Part shown: in pieces, positions 10,679 to 19,762 of the stretch
Layout: each line of letters opens with the position of its first letter
How positions within the stretch are numbered: the stretch's first letter is position 1
NCBI RefSeq assembly: GCF_004346205.1
Contig: NZ_SMAM01000004.1
Coordinates: forward strand, 62,001-126,000
DNA: 64,000 nt
Direction: 5' to 3'
Origin: Bibersteinia trehalosi
Lineage (GTDB): Bacteria > Pseudomonadota > Gammaproteobacteria > Enterobacterales > Pasteurellaceae
Position numbers and translations under genes: made by a program
Notes under the pieces: model-generated
The model's database searches: none
Seen by the model: only the letters and a program-made list of their open reading frames with translations
Told to the model about the DNA's origin: nothing

Positions 10679-11641
10679 ATGACAACACCTTTTAAAATGG
10701 AGCGCGGTGTAAAGTATCGTGATGCCGCAAAAACGTCCATTATTCCAACTAGAACCATCGACCCAGATCAAGAATTACTCAAAAAACCAGAATGGATGAA
10801 AATTAAGTTGCCAGCCAACTCAGCAAAAATAGATTCCATCAAAAATGGTATGCGTCGTCATGGTTTACATTCGGTGTGTGAAGAAGCAAGTTGCCCAAAC
10901 TTACATGAATGTTTCAATCATGGGACAGCAACCTTCATGATTATGGGGGCAATTTGTACTCGTCGTTGTCCATTCTGTGATGTGGCGCACGGTAAGCCGC
11001 TTCCGCTTGATAAAGATGAGCCCAAAAAATTGGCGGAAACAATCCAAGATATGAAACTCAAATATGTAGTGATAACATCTGTGGATCGTGATGATTTACC
11101 TGATCGTGGTGCAGCGCACTTTGCTGAATGTGTCAAAGAGATCCGCGCGCTTAATCCAGGAATTAAAATTGAGATTTTAGTGCCAGATTTCCGTGGACGT
11201 ATTGAGCAGGCGGTAGCAATTCTTAAACAAAATCCTCCAGATGTATTTAACCATAACATGGAAAACGTGCCTCGTCTCTACCGCGAAATTCGCCCTGGAG
11301 CAGATTACGAATGGTCGCTCAAATTACTGAAAACCTTCAAAGAGGAGTTCCCAGATATTCCGACTAAATCTGGGATTATGGTTGGTTTGGGTGAAACTAA
11401 CGAAGAAATTTTACAAGTAATGCGTGACCTGCGTGCAAATGGTGTGACTATGCTTACACTTGGCCAGTATTTACAGCCAAGTCGCCACCACTTAAAAGTG
11501 GAACGTTATGTGCATCCAAGTGAGTTTGATATGTTCCGCGAGGAAGCTCAGGCCATGGGATTTGAACACGCTGCTTGTGGGCCATTTGTCCGTTCTTCTT
11601 ACCACGCCGATTTACAAGCAAAAGGCGAATTAGTGAAATAA
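10679..11641 (+). CDS. lipA: Lipoyl synthase
   Basis: LipA is a radical-SAM enzyme that inserts two sulfurs into protein-bound octanoyl groups. The 320-residue protein has both iron-sulfur cluster motifs: the auxiliary-cluster cysteines C67, C72 and C78 ([12 protein letters not shown]) and the radical-SAM triad C93, C97 and C100 (CTRRCPFC). The C-terminal PFVRSSYHA supplies the conserved RSSY serine. It is coupled to lipB and followed by a clear terminator. Confidence 0.98.
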   Translation: MTTPFKMERGVKYRDAAKTSIIPTRTIDPDQELLKKPEWMKIKLPANSAKIDSIKNGMRRHGLHSVCEEASCPNLHECFNHGTATFMIMGAICTRRCPFCDVAHGKPLPLDKDEPKKLAETIQDMKLKYVVITSVDRDDLPDRGAAHFAECVKEIRALNPGIKIEILVPDFRGRIEQAVAILKQNPPDVFNHNMENVPRLYREIRPGADYEWSLKLLKTFKEEFPDIPTKSGIMVGLGETNEEILQVMRDLRANGVTMLTLGQYLQPSRHHLKVERYVHPSEFDMFREEAQAMGFEHAACGPFVRSSYHADLQAKGELVK

Positions 11642-11644
11642 TTC

Positions 11645-11672
11645 AAAGAGCTGCCAAGATAGGCGGCTCTTT
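11645..11672 (+). terminator. Rho-independent terminator after lipA
   Basis: AAAGAGCTGCC pairs with GGCGGCTCTTT around a 6-base loop and leads into TTTCTTTT, four bases after the lipA stop. Confidence 0.85.
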
Positions 11673-11757
11673 CTTTTAGTTTTCTGTATAATAGCCATTA
11701 TTTACCGTAAACAAGCGGTTAAATTTCTAGAAAATTTTGCAAAATTGAGATAAAACA

Positions 11758-13137
11758 ATGTTTGAAAACCTTTCCGATAGACTTTCCAAAACCTTGCGTA
11801 ACATTACAGGCAAGGGACGTTTAACCGAAGACAATATCAAAGATACCCTGCGTGAAGTGCGTATGGCTTTACTGGAAGCCGATGTTGCTTTACCTGTGGT
11901 GCGTGAATTTATCAATAAAGTCAAAGAGCGAGCAATTGGCGAAGAGGTGAATAAAAGCCTAACCCCTGGGCAAGAGTTCTTAAAAATCGTGCAAAAAGAG
12001 TTGGAAACCGCAATGGGGGAATCCAATGAAGAACTCAATCTTGCCAGCCAACCACCAGCAGTCATTTTAATGGCAGGTTTACAAGGGGCGGGTAAAACAA
12101 CCTCTGTCGGGAAATTGGCAAAGTTCTTAAAAGAACGCCATAAGAAAAAGGTGTTGGTGGTGTCTGCTGACGTTTACCGCCCTGCGGCGATTAAACAGCT
12201 TCAAACCCTTGCTGATCAACTTAAAGTAGATTTCTTCCCAACAGAAACCACTCAGAAACCTGTGGAGATTGCAGAGCTTGCCCTAAAACACGCTAAACTC
12301 AATTTCTTTGATGTGTTGATTGTGGATACCGCAGGTCGCTTGCACGTGGACGGTGAAATGATGGACGAAATCCAACAAATTCACGCTGTTTTAAACCCGA
12401 TTGAAACCCTCTTTACCGTAGATGCGATGACCGGTCAAGATGCGGCAAACACGGCAAAAGCATTCAATGAAGCATTACCGCTGACGGGGGTTATCTTAAC
12501 CAAAGTGGACGGTGATGCACGTGGTGGTGCGGCACTTTCTATTCGTCAAATCACTGGCAAACCGATCAAATTCTTAGGCGTGGGGGAGAAAACGGACGCA
12601 TTAGAGCCATTCCACCCAGAGCGTGTTGCTTCCCGTATTTTGGGAATGGGCGATGTCATGTCGCTGATTGAAGATTTGCAACGCAATGTTGATCAAGAAA
12701 AAGCCGAAAAGATGGCTGCAAAATTCAAAAAAGGCGACAACTTTACTCTTGATGATTTCCGTGAACAGCTTGTTGAAATGAAAAAAATGGGCGGAATGAT
12801 GTCTATGCTGGAAAAACTCCCCGGTGCGAAAAATCTGCCTGATCACGTGAAAAATCAAGTAGATGACAAAATGTTCATTAAAATGGAAGCGATCATCAAT
12901 TCCATGACCCTAAAAGAACGTGCTAACCCTGACATTATCAAAGGCTCACGCCGTCGCCGTATTGCACTTGGTTCTGGCACACAGGTGCAAGATGTCAATA
13001 AACTCCTTAAACAGTTTGATGATATGCAGCGTATGATGAAAAAAATGCGTAAAGGTGGTATGGCAAAAATGATGCGTGGCATGAAAGGCTTAATGGGCGG
13101 CGGATTAGGTGGTTTAGGTAACATGTTTGGGCGTTAA
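11758..13137 (+). CDS. ffh: Signal recognition particle protein Ffh
   Basis: Ffh (SRP54) binds 4.5S RNA and signal sequences and delivers ribosomes to FtsY. The 459-residue protein shows an N domain, a G domain with the P-loop GLQGAGKTTS, DTAGRLHVD and TKVDGDARGGAA, and a Met-rich M domain ending in KMMRGMKGLMGGGLGGLG. An Apl uptake signal (ACAAGCGGT near 11711) lies in the upstream gap. rpsP or other frequent neighbours are not adjacent; an orphan PTS domain follows. Confidence 0.97.
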   Translation: MFENLSDRLSKTLRNITGKGRLTEDNIKDTLREVRMALLEADVALPVVREFINKVKERAIGEEVNKSLTPGQEFLKIVQKELETAMGESNEELNLASQPPAVILMAGLQGAGKTTSVGKLAKFLKERHKKKVLVVSADVYRPAAIKQLQTLADQLKVDFFPTETTQKPVEIAELALKHAKLNFFDVLIVDTAGRLHVDGEMMDEIQQIHAVLNPIETLFTVDAMTGQDAANTAKAFNEALPLTGVILTKVDGDARGGAALSIRQITGKPIKFLGVGEKTDALEPFHPERVASRILGMGDVMSLIEDLQRNVDQEKAEKMAAKFKKGDNFTLDDFREQLVEMKKMGGMMSMLEKLPGAKNLPDHVKNQVDDKMFIKMEAIINSMTLKERANPDIIKGSRRRRIALGSGTQVQDVNKLLKQFDDMQRMMKKMRKGGMAKMMRGMKGLMGGGLGGLGNMFGR

Positions 13138-13173
13138 TGAGTAGAATTATTATATAATGAATAGGAGTAGACA

Positions 13174-13413
13174 ATGTCTGTAAATGTACAAGAAATTATT
13201 TATGCACTTGGTGGCGTAAACAACATTAAACAGGTAGATGCATGTTTAACTCGTCTGCGCGTAAAATTGAATGATAACCATGCTTTAAATAAATCGACCT
13301 TGAAAAAATTAGGGGCGGTTGATGTGGTAAAAGTAGGGGATACTTTTCAGATTATTTTCGGCGTAGAATCAGCAAAATACCGAGATGCAATTAACTTAAT
13401 TCTTACCCAATAA
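13174..13413 (+). CDS. Orphan PTS EIIB domain protein (glucose-family type)
   Basis: This free-standing 79-residue EIIB domain is of the glucose/N-acetylglucosamine superfamily. The phosphorylation-site cysteine is Cys24 in VDACLTRLRV, and the downstream IIFGVESAKYRDAI closes the fold. No EIIC, EIIA or sugar-metabolism gene accompanies it; ffh is upstream and an RpiR-type regulator gene converges on it. It has its own AGGAG site before ATG 13174 and ends directly at a terminator. It may serve a membrane EIIC encoded elsewhere or act as a phosphate-relay regulator; the function is not inferable here. Confidence 0.85.
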   Translation: MSVNVQEIIYALGGVNNIKQVDACLTRLRVKLNDNHALNKSTLKKLGAVDVVKVGDTFQIIFGVESAKYRDAINLILTQ

Positions 13414-13440
13414 AAAATAGACCCGAAAGGGTCTATTTTT
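13413..13440. terminator. Bidirectional terminator between the EIIB gene and the RpiR-type regulator
   Basis: AAAAATAGACCC-GAAA-GGGTCTATTTTT is a perfect 12 bp stem with A and T tracts on both sides. It begins at the EIIB stop codon and ends at the stop codon of the convergent regulator. Confidence 0.93.
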
Positions 13441-14297
13441 TATGCTTTTTTCAAAGCCAATGATACTGCTATTGTTTGGGCTAAAGTCATTGTTGCACAT
13501 TGAGATCTAAAGCCGCTTACCTGTGCTTCTTTGATGATAAATGAAACATCGCTAAATGAAAGTAATGGGCTAAGTTGGCTATCTGTAATTGCGATATGTT
13601 TAACACCAGATCTTGCAGTAGCTTGAATCACGTTTATTGTTTCATTCGCATAGGGAGAAAAACTAATGGCGATAACGACATCTCCTTCTCGAATACGGCT
13701 AAGTTGCTCTTCAAACATACCCCCTGTGCCATCAATTAAAAACACGTCATAATCTAGATGGTGTAATGCGTAGTTTAAATAACAGGCAATACTAAATGAA
13801 CGCTTTAAACCGACAATGAAAATTCGGTTAGATTCATGTAAGAGTTTACTCGTTAGTTCTAATTTTTCTTCTGTTACTTGATTAGCAAGCTGTTGGAGAG
13901 CTTGCGTGTTACCTTGGATGAAAATTCTCAAAATATTATCTAAGGTATTATTTTGTTCATCTATATCTGGCTCAATTTGACGAAAAAGCTGAACCCGCTC
14001 TGTATAACGTGAGGTGCTTTGCATCATATCCTGACGAAATAGCTGTTTGATTTCATTAAAACCGCTGAAACCGAATGCGTTTGCAAAGCGTATGAGTGTT
14101 GATGGAGGAACATTAGCTTTTTCGGCAATGGTTGATACAGTATCAAAGACAACACTATTACTATTATCCAAAACATATTGAGCAACTTGTTTTAAACGTT
14201 TGCTGAGTCCATCATATTGTTTACGGATTTCTTCTTGGAAATTGGCTAATTGAGTTGAGGTGTTCATAGTTAATTTTTTGCTAAATTTTGAAAGCAT
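13440..14297 (-). CDS. iolR: RpiR/MurR-family regulator, probable inositol repressor
   Basis: The 285-residue protein has the RpiR layout: an N-terminal helix-turn-helix (about 30-105, with TVSTIAEKANVPPSTLIRFANAFGFSGF) and a SIS sugar-phosphate-binding domain (about 145-265, FIVGLKRSFSIA, ISFSPYANETI, ITDSQLSPLL). ATG 14297 is preceded by AAAGAGG at a good distance; an internal ATG at 14267 is a weaker alternative. It lies next to the iol genes, and a shared palindrome is found in iol promoter regions. I infer that it is their repressor, probably sensing a 2-deoxy-5-keto-gluconate-phosphate-like ligand. The gene symbol is by analogy. Confidence 0.82.
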   Translation of the reverse strand: MLSKFSKKLTMNTSTQLANFQEEIRKQYDGLSKRLKQVAQYVLDNSNSVVFDTVSTIAEKANVPPSTLIRFANAFGFSGFNEIKQLFRQDMMQSTSRYTERVQLFRQIEPDIDEQNNTLDNILRIFIQGNTQALQQLANQVTEEKLELTSKLLHESNRIFIVGLKRSFSIACYLNYALHHLDYDVFLIDGTGGMFEEQLSRIREGDVVIAISFSPYANETINVIQATARSGVKHIAITDSQLSPLLSFSDVSFIIKEAQVSGFRSQCATMTLAQTIAVSLALKKA

Positions 14298-14395
14298 TAT
14301 ACGCCTCTTTTTGTGTGGTATGTTGATAATTTAATTTGACGAATCAACCTACCCAAGACAAGCGGTCGGATTTTGTAAATTTTTTGCAAAATAAA

Positions 14396-14419
14396 AACCC
14401 CTTGTACTTACAAGGGGTT
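14396..14419 (-). terminator. Terminator after the iolC fusion gene
   Basis: AACCCCTTGT-ACTT-ACAAGGGGTT is a perfect 10 bp stem. On the minus strand it is followed by TTTTATTTT, just beyond the iolC stop. Confidence 0.9.
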
Positions 14420-14425
14420 AGATGA

Positions 14426-16342
14426 TTAACGCTGCTGCCAGAGCTCAATTAACGTGCGATATTTTTCCGACACCGCTGAAATTAAGGCGTTGTCGTCCAA
14501 TTCACCGGCAAGCCATTTTTCGGACGGTTCACCGAAAATGGTGCGACCGACTGCAAAGCCTTTCACTTTCTCACAGCCTTTTGCCTGTTCAAAGGTGGCT
14601 TTAAACACCTCTAACGGGGCATCTAAACCTAAAATTAAAATACCACGACAGTCCGGATCATTTGCCTCAATGGTAGCGGAAATCGCTTGCCATTGTGCGT
14701 GAGAAACACCCGGCAATTTCCACCATTCCGGCTTAATGCCAAGCTGATAGAAATGTGCTATCGCTTGGTTATAGAATGCTTCGTCCTGCGGCATATCAGC
14801 AGGCAGAATAATTTCCAACAATAGCTCGTGACCGGTACGGCAACAGGCTTGATACACTTCTTTTAGTTTGCGATCTTGGCGGGCTTTTAAACCGCTTTCA
14901 TCGTTCGGGTGGTAAAACGCCAAGCATTTGATGACGTGATCGCGGGGGAATGATGCCAGTTGAGAACCTAAATCGCCATACTCTAATTCCAGCGGACGGG
15001 AAGATGGCTCTTCAATCGGGCGGGCAATCCAGTAATCTTTGCCGGTAATCTCATTAAGTGCATCTTGCCCGAAAGTAGTATCAGCTAAGATCCCTGCTTG
15101 ATTTTGTGGTAAGCCGGATTGAGTTGCGGTTTGTTCCATCGCTTTTAATAGCAGCTGTTTTAGTTTCGGTATGCGAGCAAGATCTGCACCGACTTTATTT
15201 GCCATATCCACCAACTGTTTGCGGTGATCGAAGGCGAAAATACAGAGATTTTCCCACTGTTTTTTGCGGGTGGTGACACGGTGTAAGTGGTTTAAACGCT
15301 CATCTAAATCCGGACGTGGTACACTCTCTGCACGGGTTAAATAATCGTCAAGTTCACGTTTGGTCGGCATTGCCGGCGAACAGCCGTGACGAGACACTAC
15401 TAACGCTCCACACGCATTGGCATAGCGGCACGCTTGTTCCCAACCTTCGTTATTTAAGTAGCCACGCAGTAAGCCCGACATAAACGCATCGCCTGCACCC
15501 AGCACATTCAGCACTTCAACCCGCACACCATACACATTTAAACCGCCGTCTAAATCGTTCGGCAGCTCGCCTTCAAACACCGAACAGCCTAATGCACCAC
15601 GTTTACACACTAATACGGCATTGGAGACTTTACGCACATTTTTGAGTGCCGTGAGTGTATCGGTCGAACCGCCTGCGATATGAAATTCTTCCTCTGTACC
15701 GACAATCAGATCAAAATGGTGCAACACCTCTTGTAGCGATTTGGTGACTTCGGCACTGTCGATATAACGGGTCTCGCCATCACCGAGTGAGGTTAATCCC
15801 CATAATACGGGGCGATAATCAATATCTAACGCCCGTTTTACCTCATTTTTTCCCGCATATTCGAGTGCGGTCAGCACCGCTTCACGGGTTTTGGGGTTTG
15901 ACAAGTGCGTGCCGGTAATTGCCAAGCAACGGCTGGAAGCAATATAGGATTCGCTGAAATCTTCTTTAGTGATTGCCATATCCGCACAGTTATCACGATA
16001 GAAAATCAGCGGAAAAGTCTCTTTATCTTTAATACCAAGAATAACCAGTGCGGTTAAACGTTCTTTATCCGTAATTAAATGGCTGGTGTCCACGCCCACG
16101 CTTTGTAGCTCCTCACGCAGAAAACGCCCCATATGTTCATCACCGACCCTTGCCAGCATTGAAGAACGTAAACCTTGCACCGCCGTACCGTAAGCCACAT
16201 TGCCTGATGATCCGCCGAGGTATTTTGAAAATGTGGTCATTTCTTCTAAACGGGAACCGATTTGTTGCCCGTAAAAGTCCACCGCCACTCGCCCTAAACA
16301 GATGAGATCTAGAGGACGATGTTGATGATTTACAGTTGCCAT
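14426..16342 (-). CDS. iolC: Bifunctional 5-dehydro-2-deoxygluconokinase / DUF2090 phosphate-aldolase fusion
   Basis: The first half (about 1-335) is a PfkB-type kinase: GGSSGNVAYG near residue 43, and the catalytic NVLGAGDAFMSGL near 295-305. It corresponds to IolC, which phosphorylates 5-dehydro-2-deoxy-D-gluconate. The second half (about 345-638) is a DUF2090 TIM-barrel domain with LCIFAFDHRKQL and GRTIFGEPSEKWL, thought to act as the aldolase giving malonate semialdehyde and dihydroxyacetone phosphate. No separate iolJ is present in the window, so the fusion probably covers both steps. It diverges from iolD. Confidence 0.93.
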   Translation of the reverse strand: MATVNHQHRPLDLICLGRVAVDFYGQQIGSRLEEMTTFSKYLGGSSGNVAYGTAVQGLRSSMLARVGDEHMGRFLREELQSVGVDTSHLITDKERLTALVILGIKDKETFPLIFYRDNCADMAITKEDFSESYIASSRCLAITGTHLSNPKTREAVLTALEYAGKNEVKRALDIDYRPVLWGLTSLGDGETRYIDSAEVTKSLQEVLHHFDLIVGTEEEFHIAGGSTDTLTALKNVRKVSNAVLVCKRGALGCSVFEGELPNDLDGGLNVYGVRVEVLNVLGAGDAFMSGLLRGYLNNEGWEQACRYANACGALVVSRHGCSPAMPTKRELDDYLTRAESVPRPDLDERLNHLHRVTTRKKQWENLCIFAFDHRKQLVDMANKVGADLARIPKLKQLLLKAMEQTATQSGLPQNQAGILADTTFGQDALNEITGKDYWIARPIEEPSSRPLELEYGDLGSQLASFPRDHVIKCLAFYHPNDESGLKARQDRKLKEVYQACCRTGHELLLEIILPADMPQDEAFYNQAIAHFYQLGIKPEWWKLPGVSHAQWQAISATIEANDPDCRGILILGLDAPLEVFKATFEQAKGCEKVKGFAVGRTIFGEPSEKWLAGELDDNALISAVSEKYRTLIELWQQR

Positions 16343-16392
16343 AACTGCTCCTTACTTTGGTGAAATAAATTAACTCAGTACATTATACAAAG

Positions 16393-16408
16393 TGAAATAT
16401 TTATTTCA
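16393..16408. promoter_or_regulatory. Candidate IolR operator 1 (iolC-iolD divergent region)
   Basis: TGAAATATTTATTTCA is a perfect palindrome of the form TGAAA-N6-TTTCA. The same form recurs at 16528-16543 and 26638-26653, all in iol promoter regions. The RpiR-type IolR of rhizobia is reported to use GGAA-N6-TTCC half sites, which this resembles. Confidence 0.6.
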
Positions 16409-16436
16409 AATATGTTCTATTCTGAATTGTGATTTA

Positions 16437-16452
16437 TGTGATATGTATCTCA
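16437..16452. promoter_or_regulatory. Candidate CRP site in the iolC-iolD region
   Basis: TGTGA-N6-TCTCA matches 9 of 10 core positions of the CRP consensus TGTGA-N6-TCACA and lies in the divergent promoter region of a carbon-utilisation locus. Confidence 0.5.
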
Positions 16453-16481
16453 TTTTAATGCTTTATAAGACTTAGAAGAAA

Positions 16482-16497
16482 TGCGACCTAGATCACA
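16482..16497. promoter_or_regulatory. Second candidate CRP site in the iolC-iolD region
   Basis: TGCGA-CCTAGA-TCACA matches 9 of 10 core positions of the CRP consensus, 102 bp upstream of iolD. Confidence 0.55.
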
Positions 16498-16527
16498 TCT
16501 TTATTTACTTTTTATTGCTAGAATAAA

Positions 16528-16543
16528 TGAAATGAATTTTTCA
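16528..16543. promoter_or_regulatory. Candidate IolR operator 2 (upstream of iolD)
   Basis: TGAAATGAATTTTTCA has the TGAAA-N6-TTTCA form shared with sites 16393 and 26638. It lies 55 bp before the iolD start, where a bound repressor would block the promoter. Confidence 0.6.
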
Positions 16544-16598
16544 TTTATGCTTTTAGTTGATTTGATTTAAAAATTAACAGCACTATATAGGAGGCTTT

Positions 16599-18533
16599 AT
16601 GCAGACTACTCGTTTAACGGTTGCACAAGCGTTAGTGCAATTTTTGGACAATCAATATTTAGAAGTGGACGGCAAAGAGATTAAATTCGTTCACGGTGTT
16701 GCTGCTATTTTCGGGCACGGCAATGTGCTGGGGATCGGTCAGGCACTTGCCCAAAATGCCGGTGGTTTAACGCTCTACCAAGGTAGAAATGAGCAAGGTA
16801 TGGCGCATTTAGCAACGGGCTTTGCTAAGCAAAATTTGCGTCAAAAAATTATTGCCTGTACTTCCTCGGTCGGACCGGGGGCGGCAAATATGATTACAGC
16901 TGCGGCAACAGCAACAGCGAACCGTATTCCTCTTCTTTTATTACCGGGCGATGTGTTTGCGACTCGCCAGCCGGATCCGGTACTGCAACAAATCGAACAG
17001 CCTTACGATTTAAGCATCAGCACTAACGATGCATTCCGTGCTGTCAGTAAATATTGGGATAGAGTGCAACGCCCTGAGCAGTTAATGAGTGCTTGTATCA
17101 ATGCGTTTCGTGTGCTGACTGACCCTGCCGAAACCGGTGCTGTCACTATTGCTCTGCCACAAGATGTACAAGCGGAGAGTTTTGATTTCCCGAACAGTTT
17201 CCTGCAAAAACGAGTGCATCGCTTGGAGCGTACACCGCCGACAAATGCGATGATTGAGCAAGCGGTAAAATTAATTCAAACCAAGAAAAAACCGTTGATT
17301 GTCTGTGGCGGAGGTGTTCGCTACTCGCAAGCGGGTCAAATTCTGCAAAAATTTGCTAAACAGTTCGGCATTCCGTTTGCTGAAACCCAAGCGGGTAAAA
17401 GTGCGGTGGTGTCCGAGCACGCATTGAATGTAGGCGGAGTGGGAGAAACCGGTTGTTTAGCGGCAAACCGTCTGGCAAAAGAAGCGGATTTAGTGATTGG
17501 CATCGGTACACGCTACACCGACTTCACGACTTCTTCCAAATGGATTTTCCAAAACCCGAACGTGCAGTTTTTGAACATTAATATTGCACGTTTTGATGCG
17601 TATAAATTAGACGGCGTGCAACTGGTTGCCGATGCAAAAACCGCATTAGAGGCGTTAAGCCAAGCCATTCCTGCTGATTATCAAGCTCAATGGGGGAATG
17701 AAATTTCACAGGCGAAAGCGGATTTTGCTGATGAAATTCAACGTCTGCGTGCGGTGCAATATCACCCTGATTTCACCCCTGAAATTAACGATAACCTTGA
17801 TCATAAAGCGGTTCACAATGAATTTATTCAGCTCACCGGTTCCCAGCTCACCCAAACCCAAGTGCTGGGTATTGTGAATGAAACCATTGATAACAATGCG
17901 ATTATTGTTGCCGCAGCTGGAAGTTTGCCGGGTGATTTACAACGCACGTGGTTAAGTAAAGGTGAAGAGACTTACCACCTTGAATATGGCTACTCCTGTA
18001 TGGGCTATGAAGTGAGTGCGGCGGTCGGCGTGAAAATTGCCCGCCCTGAACAAGAGGTTTATGCCCTGCTCGGTGACGGCTCTTACTTAATGGCACACAC
18101 CGAATTAGTCACCTCAATTCAAGAGGGCAAAAAAATCAATGTGGTACTGTTCGATAATATGGCAAACGGCTGTATCAACAATCTACAAATTGGCAACGGT
18201 ATGGATAGTTTCGGTACGGAATTCCGCTTCCGCAATGGCGAAACTAACCAACTCAACGGTGGTTTAGTACCGATTGATTTTGCCAAAAACGCTGAAGCAT
18301 ACGGCTGTAAAACCTATCAGGTAACCAACGAAGCCGAATTGCGTGCTGCCCTTGACGATGCGAAAAAGCAGACCGTTTCTACCTTAATCGATATTAAAGT
18401 GTTGCCGAAAACGATGGCTCACGGCTACGGCTGCTGGTGGCACGTTGGTGTAGCGGAAGTGTCAGAGAGCAAGCGTATTCAACAAGCCCGCCAACGCTCC
18501 GAAGAGCAGTTAGCTAAGGCTCGGAAGTATTAG
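16599..18533 (+). CDS. iolD: 3D-(3,5/4)-trihydroxycyclohexane-1,2-dione acylhydrolase
   Basis: IolD is the thiamine-diphosphate enzyme that opens the inositol ring to give 5-deoxy-glucuronate. The 644-residue protein has the three ThDP-enzyme domains: an N-terminal Pyr domain with [17 protein letters not shown] (catalytic Glu), a central domain ([15 protein letters not shown]), and a C-terminal PP domain with the metal-binding [30 protein letters not shown] strong AGGAGG site precedes the ATG. A 331 bp gap with repeats separates it from iolE. Confidence 0.96.
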   Translation: MQTTRLTVAQALVQFLDNQYLEVDGKEIKFVHGVAAIFGHGNVLGIGQALAQNAGGLTLYQGRNEQGMAHLATGFAKQNLRQKIIACTSSVGPGAANMITAAATATANRIPLLLLPGDVFATRQPDPVLQQIEQPYDLSISTNDAFRAVSKYWDRVQRPEQLMSACINAFRVLTDPAETGAVTIALPQDVQAESFDFPNSFLQKRVHRLERTPPTNAMIEQAVKLIQTKKKPLIVCGGGVRYSQAGQILQKFAKQFGIPFAETQAGKSAVVSEHALNVGGVGETGCLAANRLAKEADLVIGIGTRYTDFTTSSKWIFQNPNVQFLNINIARFDAYKLDGVQLVADAKTALEALSQAIPADYQAQWGNEISQAKADFADEIQRLRAVQYHPDFTPEINDNLDHKAVHNEFIQLTGSQLTQTQVLGIVNETIDNNAIIVAAAGSLPGDLQRTWLSKGEETYHLEYGYSCMGYEVSAAVGVKIARPEQEVYALLGDGSYLMAHTELVTSIQEGKKINVVLFDNMANGCINNLQIGNGMDSFGTEFRFRNGETNQLNGGLVPIDFAKNAEAYGCKTYQVTNEAELRAALDDAKKQTVSTLIDIKVLPKTMAHGYGCWWHVGVAEVSESKRIQQARQRSEEQLAKARKY

Positions 18534-18543
18534 TTAAAAAAAC

Positions 18544-18720
18544 AATTCCCCTCTTTAGCAAAGAGGGGTTGGGGGAGATTTGGCAGAAGAAATAAACGAA
18601 GAAAATAAGATAAAAAGTAATGGTTCGAATGATGATTTTACACTTTATTCTTTCTCTCACTTCGTCAATTACTGCTGCCAAATCTCCCCCTGCCACTCGT
18701 AGCTCAAACAGGGGGGAATA
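18544..18720. repeat. Palindromic dispersed repeat, copy A
   Basis: This 177 bp element has inverted ends. AATTCCCCTCTTT plus GGGGGAGATTTGGCAG on the left mirrors CTGCCAAATCTCCCCC and GGGGGGAATA on the right. Related copies lie at 22771-22897 and 57831-58004. It carries no real gene; a short ORF containing NPSLLKRG is a known type of spurious translation of such repeats. Confidence 0.85.
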
Positions 18721-18840
18721 TCAAGCGGTCAAATTTGCAAAATTTTTTACACAAACGCTTGCGTTTGAACATCGGCTATGCCGATGGCACGAAGTGCGAG
18801 TGTAGCGAGTAAAAATAACCGCTTGTATCCAAATTTATCT
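18721..18840. repeat. Cluster of short palindromes and uptake-signal cores before iolE
   Basis: The rest of the iolD-iolE gap holds an uptake-signal-like CAAGCGGTC (18722-18730), the palindrome CAAACGC-TT-GCGTTTG (18752-18767), the hairpin CATCGGC-TAT-GCCGATG (18770-18786) and a reverse core ACCGCTTGT (18818-18826). No gene is apparent. Confidence 0.65.
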
Positions 18841-18864
18841 CTACAAATCAAACGAGGTTTCTCT

Positions 18865-19761
18865 ATGAAAGCTGAAAACATTCAATTAGGTATTGCCCCA
18901 ATTGGTTGGACGAACGATGACCTGCCGGAACTGGGTGCGGAAAACACTTTTGAGCAGTGTGTGAGTGAGATGGCTCTTGCCGGCTACACGGGCTGCGAAG
19001 TGGGTAATAAATATCCGCGTGATGTTGCCGTGTTAAAACACAAACTGGACGTGCGTGGCATTCAAATCTGCAATGCGTGGTTCAGCACCTTCTTTGTGGA
19101 CGGTAAACGGGAAGAGACCATTGCCGAGTTCATCAAACACCGTGATTTCCTGCACGCAATGGGTGCAAAAGTGATCGGCTGTTCCGAACAGAGTCGTAGT
19201 ATTCAAGGCACAACCAAATCTGTGTTCAAAGAAAAACCGATTTTCAACGATGAAGATTGGAAACGTATGGCGGAAGGCTATAACGAATTAGCGAAACTTG
19301 CCGCCGAAAAAGGAATGAAAGTCTGCCTACATCACCATATGGGAACCGGCATTCAAACGCCCGAAGAGGTCGATCGCTATATGGCGGAAGTGAATGATGA
19401 TGTCTATCTGTTGTTTGATTCAGGGCATTTGTACTATTCCGAAGGCTGTCAAAAAGCGATGCTCGGCGTGCTGGAAAAATATATCGACCGTATTATCCAC
19501 GTTCACTTAAAAGATGTGCGTGATGAAGTCGTGGCGGAAGTAAAAGCAAAAGATTTAAGTTTCTTAGAAGGCGTGAAAAAAGGCACCTTTACCGTACCGG
19601 GCGATGGTGTCATTGATTTCCGTCCAATTTTCGATATTTTAGAAAAACACGACTACAAAGGCTGGATGGTTGTAGAAGCTGAACAAGATCCGGCACTTGC
19701 CAACCCGTTTGAATACGCCCTCAAAGGCAGAAAATATATCCGTGAAACCGCAGGAGTTTAA
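18865..19761 (+). CDS. iolE: Myo-inosose-2 dehydratase
   Basis: IolE dehydrates 2-keto-myo-inositol to 3D-trihydroxycyclohexane-1,2-dione. I start at ATG 18865 ([19 protein letters not shown], 298 residues), preceded by ACGAGG at 7 bp; upstream in-frame codons fall in the palindrome cluster. The TIM-barrel xylose-isomerase-like fold shows metal-ligand motifs [19 protein letters not shown] and HVHLKDVR. The stop is separated from the iolG ATG by a single base. Confidence 0.96.
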   Translation: MKAENIQLGIAPIGWTNDDLPELGAENTFEQCVSEMALAGYTGCEVGNKYPRDVAVLKHKLDVRGIQICNAWFSTFFVDGKREETIAEFIKHRDFLHAMGAKVIGCSEQSRSIQGTTKSVFKEKPIFNDEDWKRMAEGYNELAKLAAEKGMKVCLHHHMGTGIQTPEEVDRYMAEVNDDVYLLFDSGHLYYSEGCQKAMLGVLEKYIDRIIHVHLKDVRDEVVAEVKAKDLSFLEGVKKGTFTVPGDGVIDFRPIFDILEKHDYKGWMVVEAEQDPALANPFEYALKGRKYIRETAGV

Positions 19762-19762
19762 T

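Noticed and set aside
18514-18805. Small ORFs in the iolD-iolE gap
   Set aside because: They are translations of the palindromic repeat (containing NPSLLKRG-type sequence) and have no start signals.
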